NCBI RefSeq assembly: GCF_040802235.1
Contig: NC_133167.1
Coordinates: forward strand, 97,264,001-97,328,000
From: Manis javanica
Lineage: Eukaryota > Chordata > Mammalia > Pholidota > Manidae
Length of the DNA: 64,000 nucleotides
Direction: 5' to 3'
Numbering within the stretch: position 1 is the stretch's first letter; each line of letters starts with the position of its first letter. Both the position numbers and the translations under genes were made by a program. Shown here in pieces: positions 35,606 through 48,458 of this stretch. Under the pieces are notes generated by a model that did no database searches, was not told the DNA's origin, and saw nothing but the letters and a program-made list of their open reading frames with translations.

Positions 35606-35842
35606 GCTAGCACATGTGCAGTATGGTGCCATTTAGAAAGAAGTGCCACCTCTGCATGAGCCAATTTAAAAAACTCCCCTGCCTCAGGTCCCACTCCCGC
35701 CAGTGGGTGCCTCCAGGCTGGCAGGGCTGTGGTGGAACCTCAGCTCTGGCTCCTGCCTACTTGGCTGGGCGTGGTGCAACCTACAGGGCCTCCTTTGGGG
35801 GCCCTGAGGATTTAAAGGTGGTCCTTGGAATACAACGTGTGA
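35606..35842. other. Intergenic spacer between two MITEs
   Basis: GC-richer 240-bp spacer. The frame at 35614-35880 carries no recognisable motif. Confidence 0.35.
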
Positions 35843-36043
35843 AATCCTGCTTTGCTTCAACATTTCCCAAACTGCCCTGATGATAACAACATCTTGGTTA
35901 CTTATGAAAATGAAAGATTCCTGGGTTCCACCCTAAGCCTGTGGAATCAGATGCTTCGACGACACAGATTAGGAATTAGTATTTTTAACAAGTGCCTTGG
36001 TTACTGGCATGACCTGGGAGAAGTTTGGGGAGCACTGACTTAA
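35843..36043 (+). mobile_element. hAT MITE, MER58-like (tentative)
   Basis: CATTTCCCAAACTGCCCTGATGATAACAAC at the left, GATTCCTGGGTTCCACCC and GTGGAATCAGATGC in the middle, and GTTTGGGGAGCACTG at the right resemble the MER58/MER102 type of hAT-derived MITE. Confidence 0.6.
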
Positions 36044-38044
36044 GGGATGTGGACAGTGGTACAGCCTTGGTCCTTGGCACATCCTCTCCCCTGGGGAAAT
36101 CAGAGGCATCTTCCCATCCAGGTCTCACTGCTTCTCACAATAGAATAGAATAATAAAATAGGAAGAAGAGCAGGCTGGAAAAAATTTCTAGAAGTTCAAA
36201 ATGCAGGGAAGAATTAATACTGAAACCAGCTAGCTGCATGTTTTCATGGAAGGAGAAAGTGGGAATCTTTCCTTGAAGTTTTAGGCTAAAGCAGCTGTAG
36301 TTACAGAGTTTGTGCCCACAGTGCCTCTTTCTGGTTGGCATACTCTGCAAGAAGATAGATGGAGCAAATTAAACCTTTCCATGTCATCACCCCCACACAT
36401 TATGAACAGTTTAGGTTGCCGTTGCAAGCTGATTTGATAAGAAAACTTATTCATAAAACCCAAGGACATCTGTCTCCTTGTTTCTACTTTCACTTTACAA
36501 AACCATACCAAAACAATCTGCCCAGAAAAGGAAAGAAAGATGGTCTGAATAAAAATGCTCGAAGAGGATCTCTGGTTTAAGTATTCATACTTCCTAAATA
36601 TCTTCACTAGGAGAAATGTGAGTAAAATGCATGTTTTGGAAATCTGGTGAGTTTAATACAGTGACCAAATCCCTGTAATGTGTGACTCCATCGGATCGAA
36701 ATCCTGCAATGTGTGTAGTTTGGAGTTACAGTACTCATCAGTGTCTTACTTTTCTAAAACTGAAAAAAAAAATTCTCCATTATGGTGATCTATGAAACTT
36801 ATTCTGTTGTTAAAGGTGTTCTGACCAAGAGCTAGATTGGGAATGGGTAGATGGCTGTCCTATGAGTCAAGAAAACTTGGATGTCCTGGCTGGTATTTGT
36901 GACCAGCTGGGGTCTTTCATTATTTGATGGTCTAATGACCACTTGTAACCAGGCCCTGGTATTTGGTGGACATGCTCAGGGCTTGTGTTCTTCCAGCGGG
37001 CTTAACAAAATTGATTCCTCATGAATGTAGATGCTCAGATATATTTCTGAAGGGGAGTGCCTCCATGTGAATATTTGCTAAAAAGTGATAAACGTGAAGA
37101 GCCGATGGGAAAGAACCATTCTACATCAACAGGTGTTTCTCGAGAGAATGGAATTCTTTGTGGGCAGTCAACAGAAACCTTGCAAGCAACTAATTAAAAA
37201 GCCAAAGGTTTGAGTGACTAAACTCTGTTTATAGAATACGGGTCTCACAGAGCCTGGCGACATTGGAAAAGCTTCCAACCATGGTTCCAAGGGTGTGGTG
37301 CTAAGAAACTCTTGGCCTCCATGCTCTGACACTACTCAAAGGAGGAAATGGAAGGGGACTTCCTCCGCCTGATAATCAACAACAGTTTCGTTGACATTTA
37401 GGTCAGCTTCTCTGAGAAATGAACTGCAGACTTTTTTCTTTCTTTTTGTAATCAATGGTCTCCAATTGCAAATAAAGAGCATATTTCCTAGAGTTGGTTT
37501 GTAAGGCGTTCATTGGTTCCTAAGCATCTGGGGTTGCTCCACCTTTGCCCACAGCAGAAGCTTGGGTATTCTGTCACTGTCCAGTGTCCATACATGACTA
37601 CACTTACCCTGGAGTAAGGGTGGCTGCAAACCTGATGCTGAGCCTGTATTACCACACAGTGCAATTATAAAGGGAGATACTGACTTCTGAACTACATGTA
37701 TAGACTAATTGCTACTGTCTTAGTTACCCACTCTTAACTAGTCTTATATGCTATTCAAAAAAAAAAAAAAAGGATCCTCTACAAAGTCTGGGCATTTGGA
37801 AGCTCTATCAGTGAGAAAAGTGGCAAGTGGTCTGTGCTAGGAAGTGTTTAGCTTGGGACTAACTTCCAGGTATAGTTTGCCTAATGTGGTGGTGATACTG
37901 CCTTTATCCAAATACTTCTCCTTCACCCTTTTTCTGCACTCCAGGAACTACAAAAATTGAGACAGATGAAAGAGATAACCTGAATAGTCCTGTAGGTACT
38001 CAAGAAGTTGAATTTGTAATTTTAAAGCTCTTGGGAAAGAACTA
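36044..38044. other. Intergenic, nothing recognised
   Basis: Two kilobases of non-coding sequence. A 15-A run sits at about 37758-37772. No repeat family or gene could be assigned. Confidence 0.4.
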
Positions 38045-40665
38045 TCCAGGTACAGATGTCTTCACTGGAAAATTTACCAAACATTCAAATAATTAACACC
38101 AGTTTAGTACAATCTCTTTCAGAAAGAGGAAGGAATACTTCCAAACTCCTTTTACAAGGCCATTATTACTCTGATACCAATAGAGACAAAGACAACACAG
38201 AAAATACTACTGACAAGTAGTACTCAGGAATTTAGATGCAAAAATCCTCAACAAAATTTAGTAACCCAGCTACATATAAAAAGAATAATACACCAAGACT
38301 AAGCAGAATTGATTCCAGGTATACCATCTGGTTCAATGTCTGAAAATGAATGTAACCTACCAAGTCATCAGGCTAGAGAGCAGAAATCATATCATCATAT
38401 CAGTTGACAAAATTCAACAGTGATTCATTATAAAAACTCTCAGTACAATGAGAATAGAGGGAACTTCCTCAGCATCATATAAAACATCTTCAAAAACCCT
38501 ACAGCTAACATCATACTCAATGGTGACAGACTGATAGCTTTCCTTATAAGATCAGGAACAAGGGAAGGATGTACACTCTTACCATTGTTATTCAGCATTT
38601 TCCTAGAAGGGTTAGCCATGATAATAAGGCAAATAAGAGAAATAAAAGGCACCCAGAATAAAAAGGAAGAAATAAAACTGTCTCTATTTGCAGATGAGAT
38701 TATCTACCTAAAAATACCAAGGAATCTACAAAAAACTCCTAGAATTTAAAAATGGGTCCAGTAGGGTCACATGATGTAAATCAGCACACACAAATTAATT
38801 CAGTTTCTACCAGCTGGCAATGAACACATGAAACTCAAACTAAAAAATGCAATACCACTTACAATTGCTCCAAAAAAAAATACTTAGGTTTTAATTTAAC
38901 AATATATGTACTAGATCTAGTTAATGAAAATCACAAAATGCTGTTTAAAGAAATCAAAGACCTGAATACTTGGAAAGACATAAATGGGTACATAGACTGG
39001 AAGACAGCATAATAAAGATGTCATCTTTCTATGTTGATCTATAGGTTTAACACAATTCCTGTCAGTCTCAGCAAGGTTTCTTGCAGAAATAGACAAGCTT
39101 ATTCTAAAATTGATATAGGAAGAGAAAAGCCCTTGAATAGCCAAAACAATTCTGAGAAAGAAGAATACATGGGGAAGATTCACTTTTCCCAAGACTAAGG
39201 CTTCCTACATAGCTACAGTAACTGAGACTGTGGTACTGGCAGATAGACACAGAGATCCGTGGAACAAAATAGAGACCTAGAAATAGATCCACACAAATAT
39301 GGATTCAATTTATTTTTGACAAAGTAGCAAAAGCAATTCAGTGGAGAAGATATAACGTTCTCAATAAATGGAGCTGGAGCAGAGGACTTCATAGACAAAA
39401 AAGACTATAACCTAAACCTCACAACTTACACAAAATTTAACTCAATATGGATCATGGAATTAAATGTCAGATAGAAAACTATAAAACTTCTAGAAAAAAA
39501 TAAGAGACAGTTTTTGGGAATGAGGACTAGATCAAGACAAAAAATACATAATTCATAAAAGGAAAATGGTAAGTTGGACCTCCAAATATAAAAACCTCTC
39601 CTCTGTGAAAGACCCTGCTAAATAGATGAAAACTAAAAACTAACAACTGGGAATGTTTGCAAATCACATGTCCATCAAATATATAAAGGACTTTCAAAAC
39701 TGAACACTTAAAAAACCCAATTAGAAAATAGACAAAACATATGAATAAACATTTCTCCAAAGAAGATATACAGACAGCAAATAAGCTCATGGAAAGACAG
39801 TCAATATCATTAGTTATTAGAGAAATGAAAAATAAAACCATAATTGAGATATCCTACCATAGAGGTTAAAATATTAAAAAGCGATAACACAAAATCCTGG
39901 CAAGAATGCAGAGAAATTAGATCACTCACACATTGCTAATGGAAATGTTAAATGCCACAGCCACTTTGGAAAACAGTTTGGCAGTGTTTCACAAAACTAT
40001 GCAGTTATCCTACAACCGAGCAATTGCACTTGTTAGCATTTATTCCCAAGAAATGAAAACTTATTTGCATGAGAAAACTTGTATGTAAATGTTTACAGCA
40101 ACTTTATTCATAATAGCCAAAAACTGGCAAATAGCCAAATGTTGACTGACTGAATGGCTAAACAAACTACGGTACATGCATTCCATGAAGTACTATTCAG
40201 CAATATAGAGTACAAATTCTTGATACATGCAGCAACTTGGATGAACTGCAGGGTAATTATGAAGGGAAGAGGGATCTCACAAGAATAAATATTGTAAGAA
40301 TCCATTTATGTAACCTTCCTGAATAATATAACTATAGAGATGAGAGAACAGATTAGTAGTCAACAGCGGTTAGGAGGAAGAGGAGAGGTGGGTGTTGCTA
40401 TAAATGGGTAGTAAGGGTGTCTTATGGTGATAGTGAAGTATCTTGACTGTTGTAGTGACTACATAAAGCTACACATGTGATAAAATTGCACAGAGCTACA
40501 CACACAAACACACACACACAAACTGCATGTCTAATTGGTAAGTAAAGTCCATGATTGTACCAATGTCAGTTTCCTGGTTTGGATGTTATACTTTATTTAA
40601 AAACTTCCTGTGGTTTTATTTAAAATTTATTAAATTTTATTTAAATGTGGCCTGGGATTGGCCCT
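38045..40665 (+). mobile_element. Old LINE-1 (ORF2 part and 3'UTR), heavily broken
   Basis: It starts with the ORF2 block CAGATGTCTTCACTGGAAAATT and passes through the reverse-transcriptase region, AGCAATTCAGTGGAGAAG, and the C-terminal CTGGCAAATAGCC zone. It ends in an old-type 3'UTR with GTGATAAAATTGCACAGAGC, a CA microsatellite (40497-40526) and GATTGTACCAATGTCAGTTTCCTGG. Stops and indels are frequent throughout, so it is much older than the L1 at 3670. Confidence 0.88.
40497..40526 (+). repeat. CA microsatellite within L1 3'UTR
   Basis: Imperfect (CA)n with two interruptions. This position of old L1 3'UTRs usually carries an ACACAC run, so it is element-derived. Confidence 0.85.
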
Positions 40666-40837
40666 ATATCAAGGGGAAGATATTCTCTGCCTTCCACTTT
40701 CTACTTCACACAGCCCAGAGCTTAGTTTACCACTATTAACAATCATGTCCACTTAGGCTATGGGTAATCTATGCCATGTGAGCTGCCCCTATTCATCACT
40801 CATTACGTTGTTTCTGAATTCTAAATCACTGTCCATA

Positions 40838-41632
40838 AAACGGAAAGGCATCCTTGTGTACTGTTGGTAGGAATATGAAATGTGCAGCTACTATGGAAAA
40901 CAGTATAAAGGTTCCCCAGAAAAGAAAAAATGATCCAACTTCTGGATACATATCCTAAGAAGATGAAATCACTACCTCAAAGAGAGATCCACACCCAACA
41001 TGTTCACTGCAGCATTATTGACAATAGTCAAAATATGAAAACAACCCAGATGTTTATGGGCAGAGGAATAGATTTTTTTTTTAATGTGGCATATACACAC
41101 AATGAAATACTACTCAGCCTTAGAAAAGAAGGAAATCCTACCATTTTCAACAATGTGGAAGACAGGAAGTCGAATGAAATAAGTCAATCACAGGAGGATG
41201 AAAACTGCGTAATACTACTTATATATGTATCTAAATAATCAAACTAACAGAAGCAGAGAACAGAACGGTGGTTGCCAGGGGATGGCAGGGAGGGGAAAAT
41301 GGAAAATAGCTGTTCAATGGGTGCAAAGTTTCAGTTATAAAAGGTGAATGCATTCTAGAGGTCTAAGTACAACATAGTGCCTATAGTTAACAATCCTGTG
41401 CTGTACACTTATAATTTTATTAAGAGGGTCGATCTCATACTATGTGCTCTTAGCACAAACAAGAAGGCAAGGGGACAACAGAAATCTTTTGGAAGTGATG
41501 GCTGTATTTATTACTTTCATTGTGGTGATGGTGCCACAAGTGTATGCATATGTACAAATTCATCAAGATACATATGTTAAATATGTGCAATTTTTTATAT
41601 AAAGAATATCTTAATAAAACTAAAAAAAAAGG
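40838..41632 (+). mobile_element. LINE-1 3' end (ORF2 C-terminus and 3'UTR)
   Basis: It starts at TCCTTGTGTACTGTTGGTAGGAAT and includes the ORF2 C-terminal ATGAAATACTACTCAGCC block. The 3'UTR carries GAACGGTGGTTGCCAGGGG and CCTATAGTTAACAATCC and ends in TTAATAAAACTAAAAAAAAA. An internal T run (41071-41082) and several indels break the frame. It follows another L1 in the same direction with a short spacer. Confidence 0.88.
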
Positions 41633-42234
41633 AGCACTGCCTTTCCTGGGCAACAAAATACAAGGACTACTGTTTCTTCAATATTGGCAATAAAAATCTT
41701 GCCTATAGGATTTCCCTAGGACAAGGAGATTCATCTTACGGTCTTCTAGATGTAAATCTATTAATGATTTGACTATTAATAATAAATAGACATCAATGAT
41801 AATGTTCACCTCTCTTTTATTAATGCTTTAACTTGGATCCCATACTCTTTTGCATGTGCTCTTATATGTGACAGACACAAATAGTGATCCCTTCCTGCTT
41901 CATACAAACCAAATATGATTGAAAACATGGAATATGACTGCAGCTAGGACCATGCAAATCCACTTGGTGTTATGATCCTGATATGTGACTGGAAACAAGC
42001 CAGATGACCATCTCCTGGCAGGAGTCGGCTTACAGCTCTCTATTTCTCCTTCATAGCATATTGTAATGTGCAAATACATACTCGTCTGTGTCATTGTTTA
42101 ATGTTTCCTTTCCACTCCACTTCAAACCCAGTAAGGATATGGCCATGTACCTTTTCTTCACTCCAGGGTCCAAGTTACCCAACAGCCTGCCTAGTCTATA
42201 GGTTGTGCCTGATGAGAACACACTGACACAATAA
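41633..42234. other. Intergenic, nothing recognised
   Basis: Non-coding sequence between an L1 tail and an antisense MIR. Confidence 0.4.
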
Positions 42235-42460
42235 TTGTGAACAACCTAAAGGTATATTTGATGTTCTTCAGAGTGGAAAGAAATAGTTTTCTGAGGATCA
42301 ATTATGTGCTTGGCACTATGTAGGTTTTCTCATTTAATTCTTATTACAACCCTCAAGCTGGCTAGTATGACTGCATTTGATATAACCAAATTAAAGATCA
42401 GAGAGGTTGAACCATTTACCCAGAGTTGCACATCCTTCTTCCCAGGTCTATCTGACCTTA
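42235..42460 (-). repeat. MIR SINE, antisense (tentative)
   Basis: The reverse-complement MIR pattern is visible: TTATGTGCTTGGCACTATGTAGG, TTTCTCATTTAATTCTTATTACAACCC, TTAAAGATCAGAGAGGTTGAACC, ACCCAGAGTTGCACA. Confidence 0.7.
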
Positions 42461-44055
42461 AATACTTTGTTTCCTCTATACCTCACTGCCACCCTAAGCC
42501 CTGAATCAGAGAGGAGAGAATTCAATGACAAAATCTCCTTTAGAAGGGAATGGAAAATAACTGTGGGATCTTAATGGGGAAAACAGACCAAACTAGTAAA
42601 TACGTATTTTGCGAAGTCCTTGCCTAAGAGGGCCACATACCAGGAGCCACTGGTTGTGTTGCAGCGGAATTCTAGCCACCACGAGGTGGATGAAGAAATG
42701 ACAGAGAAATCTCAAGCCCTAAAAGCACTGTCTTTGGAGAAGACCTTTTCTCAGGGGATAGCACGGAATGTTAGCGATGCCACAGTCAAGATGTCCAGTG
42801 GATTTTTTATTTGACAGCTCTCTTGAATCCCATTTGGGTTATAATACAGTAGCTTGGAAACACTGCCTGGAGAATGCTTGATGATATAATGATCTGAGCA
42901 GTTAAAATATTTTAAATCTTCTGCAAAACCCAATATTAGATTTACTATTACATCTCTATATATCCTCAAGCACGTCTACTTGAAACAAAATCGACTGGGG
43001 CTGCATGTGCTTTATTAAGGAACAAGGAACAAAGAGCAGGGTGCCAGCTGCCTCAACAAGACCAGCCACGTTCATCCCTTCAGCTAATAGTCTTTTGTAC
43101 CAGATGTGGAAATGGCAGTCACTATCTTCACGGAGCTGACACCTTAACTAATTATAAACAATAATTAAGCTCTGATCAAATTCCCCGAATAAAGTCCAGC
43201 CAAGAGGTAGGAATGAGAATTGCTTGACTCCATGGCTGACAAGCATTGTTTACGTGGAGAACTAGAAAAATTATTGAATGCATTGTGTTCCTTAAGGAGA
43301 GAACAGATTTCTCCTTGCAAGTCAGATTCCATCTGTTTCATTTGCAAAATAATGGAAAGCACACAGGTAATGGAACGAAGATACAGTAAGGATTTATTTG
43401 GCTAAACGTTTTGTACTGCTTACCGATTTCCAACAGATAACATAATAACATGGATTAAGCCACACGAGTTCAGGGAAATTCAATAGACAGTTTAAAAATA
43501 ATTATATAGCTAAATACTATCCAGTTCTACCTTTGAGCTCTATTTCATGAGGATAAAGTATGGTTTAGAAGCTTCTCAGACAAGAAGCTCCTACAACGAC
43601 ATTTTGATGAGTTGAGTGTAAGTGAATCAGAAACAAATGGATTTCATTTGCTTTGTAACACATATGAGCTTAAAAATCAAATAGAAGAGTGGTTGTCAAA
43701 ACATGTATTGGAGAAAGCTTGGTACAGTGTATCTCTCAACCAAGCCCACTGAAATTCTTTTCTTTTGGATCCGTAATGAATTCTACTAAAAACCTGGCAC
43801 AGCATTTTTAAAAACTTTAAAAAGGTGAATTTTACTTTTCCCTATTTTAATCTCATTTGAGTATATCCCCGATTTTAAACTTCGAGCTTTATATATGATC
43901 TCTGTATTGCTTATGATTTCCTATTGAATATGAAACTGAAAGAAAAAAATCCCGTGTTCAGATTTACTGATTTAAGTGGAAGTGAACTACAGCTGTGTCC
44001 TTCAGTGGTTTGTGAGCAAATGGGAGGTACCATTTTATTTATAAAAAATCAACTA
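42461..44055. other. Intergenic, nothing recognised
   Basis: About 1.6 kb of non-coding sequence left of the Tigger element. No gene or repeat assigned. Confidence 0.4.
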
Positions 44056-45390
44056 CGGGCATACTTCACGTATTGGTCTTTGCTTTATTGTGCTTTGCAG
44101 ATCCTGAATTTTTTTATAAATTGAAGGTTTGTGGCGACCCTGCATCCAGCAAGTCTGTTGGTGCATTTTTCCAACAGCATTTGCCCACTTCAAGTCTCTG
44201 TGTCACATTTTGGTTATTCTCACAATATTTCAAACTTTTTCATTATTTTTATATTTGGTATGGTGATCTATGGTCAGTGTGCTCTTTGCTGTTACTTTTG
44301 TGATTGGTTTTGGGGTGCCACTTATATAAACCAAGCATAAAATGGCAAATTCAACAATAAATGAGTGTGTCCTGACTGCTTCACCAACCACTGTCCCCAC
44401 CTCTCACCCTCTCCTCGGGCCTCCCTGTTCCTTGAGACACAATATTGAAATTAGGTCAATTAATGACTCTACAGTAGTCTAAGGTGTTCAAGTGCAAGGA
44501 AGAGTTGCACATCTCTCACTTTAAATCAAAGCAAAGAAATGATTAAGCTGGGTGAGGAAGGCACGTTAAAAGCTGAGACAGTCCAAAAACCCGGCCTCCT
44601 GTACCAAAAAGTTAGCCAAGTTGTGAATGCAAAGGAAAGTTCTTGAAAGAAATTAAAAATGCTACTCCAGTGAACATACAAACAACATGAAAGTGAAACA
44701 GCTTAATTGCTGATAAAGAGAACGTTTTAGTGGTCTGGATAGAAGACCAAACCAGCCACAGCATTCCCTGAAACCAAAGCCTCAAGCAGAGCAAGGCCTG
44801 GACTTTCTCCCATTCTGTGAAAACTGACAGTGGTGACAAAGCTGCATAACAATTTGACGCTGGCTCATGAGGCTTAAGGAAAGAAGCCACCTCCATAACG
44901 TAACACTGCAACGTGAGGCGACAAGTGCTGGTATGGAAGTTGCAGCAAGTTCCCTAGATTCAGCTCAGAGAATTATGAAGCTGACACACTCAACAACAGA
45001 TTCTCAATGCAGATGAAACAGCCTCTGTTGGAAGAAGATTCCACTTAGGACTTTGATAGAGAGGAGAAGTCAGTGCCTGGCTTGAAAGCTTTGCGGGGAA
45101 GGCCGACTCTTGTTAGGAGCTGATGTAGCTGATGACTTTAAGTTGAAGCCAGTGTTCACTTGCCATTCTGACAATCCTAGGGTTCCCAATCATTTTGCTA
45201 AATCTACTCTGCCTGTGCCTTAGAAATGGAACCACAAAGCCTACATGACAGCACATCTATTTATAACATAGTGTAATGACTATTTTAAACCAGCTGTTTA
45301 GATCTATTACTCAGAAAAAAAAAATTACTTTCAAAATACTACTGTTTCTTGACACTGCCCCCGATCACGCAAGAGCTCTGATGGAGATGT

Positions 45391-45621
45391 ATGTACAAAG
45401 CAGTGAATGTTGTTTTCATACCTGCTGACACAACATCCATTCTGCAGCCCATGCGTCAAGGAGTCACTTGGACTTTCAAGTCTTATTATTTAAGAAATAC
45501 TTTTTGTAAGGCTATAGCTGCCACAAATAGTGATTCCTCTGATGGATCCGAGCAAAGTACATTGAAAACCTCCCGGAAAGAATTCATCATTCTAGTTGCC
45601 ATTAAGAACCACGATTCATGA
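45391..45621 (+). pseudogene. Tigger transposase remnant (DDE region)
   Basis: A 76-codon open piece contains the block [17 protein letters not shown] followed by F-K-S-Y-Y-L-R. This matches the CENP-B/pogo DDE superfamily region PxNTTxxLQPxDQG. The catalytic-type aspartate of QPMDQG is arginine here and the frame ends soon after, so no active transposase can be made. Additional transposase-derived pieces lie up- and downstream in other frames (for example 45867-46076). Confidence 0.8.
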
Positions 45622-46242
45622 TTCATGGGAAGCAGTCAAACTATCAACAATCACAGGTGTCTAGAAGTTGATTCCACCCCTCATGGATGACTCTGAGGGG
45701 TTCAAGTCTTCAGTGGAGGAAGTCACTGCAGATGGGGTGGAAATAGCATGAGAACTAGAATTAGAAATGGAGCCTGAAGTTGCAACTGAATTGCTGCATC
45801 TCATGATAAAACTTTAACAGATGAGGAGCTGCTTCTTATGCATGAGCAAGAAGGTGATTTCTTGAGATGGAATCTGATCCTGGTGAGGATGCTGTGATGG
45901 TTGAAAAGACAACAAAGGATGTAGAATATTATGTAAACTTAGTTTATATAATAAAAGCAGCAGCAGGAGTTGAGAGGATCAACTCTAATTTTGAAAGAAG
46001 TCCTATGGTGGGTAAAGTGCTATCAAATGCATCACATCCTACAGAGAAATTGTTCATGAAAGGAAGAGTCAGTTGATGAAGCAAACTTCCCTGTTGTCTT
46101 CTTTTAAGAACTTGCACAGCTGCCCCAGCCTTCAACAAACACCACCTGAATCAGTCAGCAACCACCAGCATCAAGGCAAGACCCTCCACCAGCAAAAGAT
46201 TATGACTCCCTAAAAGCTCAGATGGCTGGCAGTTTTTAGCAT

Positions 46243-46405
46243 AACACCTTCATTGTTGGATCTTAAGAATGAAAGAGAAGAGAATGGCTCAAACCAAGTG
46301 AAGGTAAATGGTTTTATGGCTCTCTATAGAAATGAAAGTTCTTCAGTAATTTTTTTGTGCGATTTTCACTATCATTTTACTTCTCAAAGGGCCATATTGC
46401 TTCTT
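46243..46405 (+). repeat. Unnamed interspersed repeat, copy A (inside the Tigger element)
   Basis: The segment from ACACCTTCATTGTTGGATCT to TTACTTCTCAAAGGG has no counterpart in Tigger1 as I know it and interrupts its 3' part. It is about 95% identical (6 substitutions and 2 single-base indels over about 148 bp) to the reverse complement of 48300-48458, and more distantly related to 51851-51956. I do not recognise the family. Confidence 0.75.
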
Positions 46406-46629
46406 TGCTTAAATTATGGTTAAATTTTTGCCTAAATTAAGGTATGCACACTGTTTTTTAGACATAATGCAGTTGCACACTTTATATATGTAATAGACTA
46501 CATTATTGTGTAAACGTAACTTTTATATGCTCTGGGAAATGAAAAAATTCATTTGACTCTCTGTATTGAGGCATTTGCCTCATTGCAGCAGTCTGGAACT
46601 GAAACTGCAGTATCTCCAAGGTATGCCTA

Positions 46630-48299
46630 GACTGAGTGTGAAAGAAGGGCATTCAAGAATGTGGATCCTGCCATGTAATCCCTACTTTGCTATACTGTTT
46701 CACATACGAATTTTTTTCTACACATTGATTGGATTGATTATTATTCTTAATGGAAAATTCTTGGGAAGTGGACCATGTGTTTTATCTGCTTGTATGGTAT
46801 TTTAAAAGCCCCCTATTTCTCTATGAACTGGATTACAATTAATGCAATTGCATTAAGAGAATTTTCAAAGCCTCAGACTTACTGGAAAAAGAACTCTTAG
46901 CCCCAGTAACTCATTATTTCTTTATAACAAAGTTTAAGTTTTAAGCACCAGACATGTAACAGTTGCACATTACCTTTTATTTTTTATTAAGCAAAATTGT
47001 ATTTGTACTCTAAAGGAAAAAAAGTTGCCTATGTATGTGTCCTCTATTGTTTTTAGAAAGATGAGTAAAAACGCGATGTTCTTGAAACGATTTTCATAGC
47101 TGACTCTATGGCCACAGCAGAAGAAACATTATTTTTATCTTCAAACTCCTTCAGGGGTGTCAGAGTTCCCTTTTGCATTCACAAAATCACATCACCGCTG
47201 TTAAGATTTAATTTAAGAAAAGTTGTTAAGCCCCTATATATCCCTGACATTATTTAATGTCAGCCCAACAGTTATTTTCAGGATCATAGTGAACTTCAGT
47301 TAATGGTATAAAGCAGAGAATTTGTCATCTATTGGTCTGTGAATGAGAAACCATGTGACCATCCTGCCCCAGGCCATCCTGACCATGTGCTGGGATGACA
47401 TGTATATGGTGCAGGAAGCAAAACCTGGTGAGGCTTGCGTCTACCAGCTAGTGGACATTTACAGTCTGTTTTTCACTTATGTGTTTGCCTAAGTGCAGAA
47501 GCTTGAACTAAGTTATCACAAGAATTGCCCAACATATCAAGCTTGTCAACTGGCTTTGACACCTATGTCAACACCAGACAGAAAGCAACAATTGCAGCTC
47601 TCTGGCTGCACACCTGCACACACCCCACCACCACGCCCCCGATATCACTAATCACAGGGCTTCCACACGGTGCAGACAGCCAATCAGTTTAGCCTGACTT
47701 CATTTTCCCCTGCATTTGCTTCAAGTTTTGCCTTTGTATAACCTCTTTTAACCTCCTCGAGCCATATCACCATAATGTAACCTCTCTTAACCATTAAGAA
47801 GACATTGTTTTAATCCGTTAGTAGGAAAATTAAGCAGTACATTAGAGATGGATAATGTGATGTTAGAAAACTGATCTTTTCTAGTCATGTACCCCACGTA
47901 TTATCTTTTGTATTTGTACAGGCTTGTGCACATTTCATGTTGTTGACAAATGACTTTGACGAATGCCTAGTTGTTGTCATGCTGTGTCTCCACCTACATT
48001 TCCACTCACGTCTCTGTTTGAAATCACAATGTTAATGGACAAGTTGTCCTAAGTATTGAAATCCTGTATTTGTCTAGTGGTGAAGCATGTTTGAGGCAGG
48101 GATTATTCTCCTGCCAACTGCTTCAACCTTGACCCACAGGACACCTGCCACCTTCATTACGAGAGCAATGATGCACTAGAGGTGCATCTCTCCTGACATT
48201 CAAATACATCCCTGCAGTCAAGATACCCAGTTGACTGGAGAACTTCCAGAGAACGTTCCTACATCACATATAGGCAATGTCATGGGACAAGCTTTTGAG
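46630..48299. other. Intergenic, nothing recognised
   Basis: Non-coding sequence. The part at 47340-47800 has features sometimes seen in LTRs (CCAATCAG, TTTGTATAACC), but ends and a family cannot be given. Confidence 0.35.
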
Positions 48300-48458
48300 A
48301 AACAAAACAGCCCTTTGAGAAGTAAAATGATAGTGGAAATCACACAAAAAATATTACTAAAGAACTTTCATCTCTATAGAGAGCCATAAACCATTTACCT
48401 TCATTTGGTTTGAGCCATTCTCTTCTCTTTCATTCTTAAGATCCAACAATGAAGGTGT
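48300..48458 (-). repeat. Unnamed interspersed repeat, copy B (inverted)
   Basis: The reverse complement matches copy A (46243-46405) at about 95% over at least 148 bp. The homology stops abruptly at ACACCTTCATTG on one side and fades after CTCAAAGGGC on the other. The inverted pair is separated by about 1.9 kb. Confidence 0.75.

Larger units (their letters stand above)
44056..46629 (+). mobile_element. Tigger1-like pogo DNA transposon, near full length, dead
   Basis: The left end CGGGCATACTTC and right end AAGGTATGCCTA are inverted copies with mismatches; a TA lies just before the left end. The 5' region carries TTGCTTTATTGTGCTTTGCAG and TTCCAACAGCATTTGCCCACTTC, and the 3' region TGGAACTGAAACTGCAGTATCTCC. 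The length (about 2.57 kb) is close to full-length Tigger1 (about 2.4 kb) plus a roughly 160-bp foreign insertion at 46243-46405. Transposase remnants are out of frame and carry stops. Confidence 0.88.
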
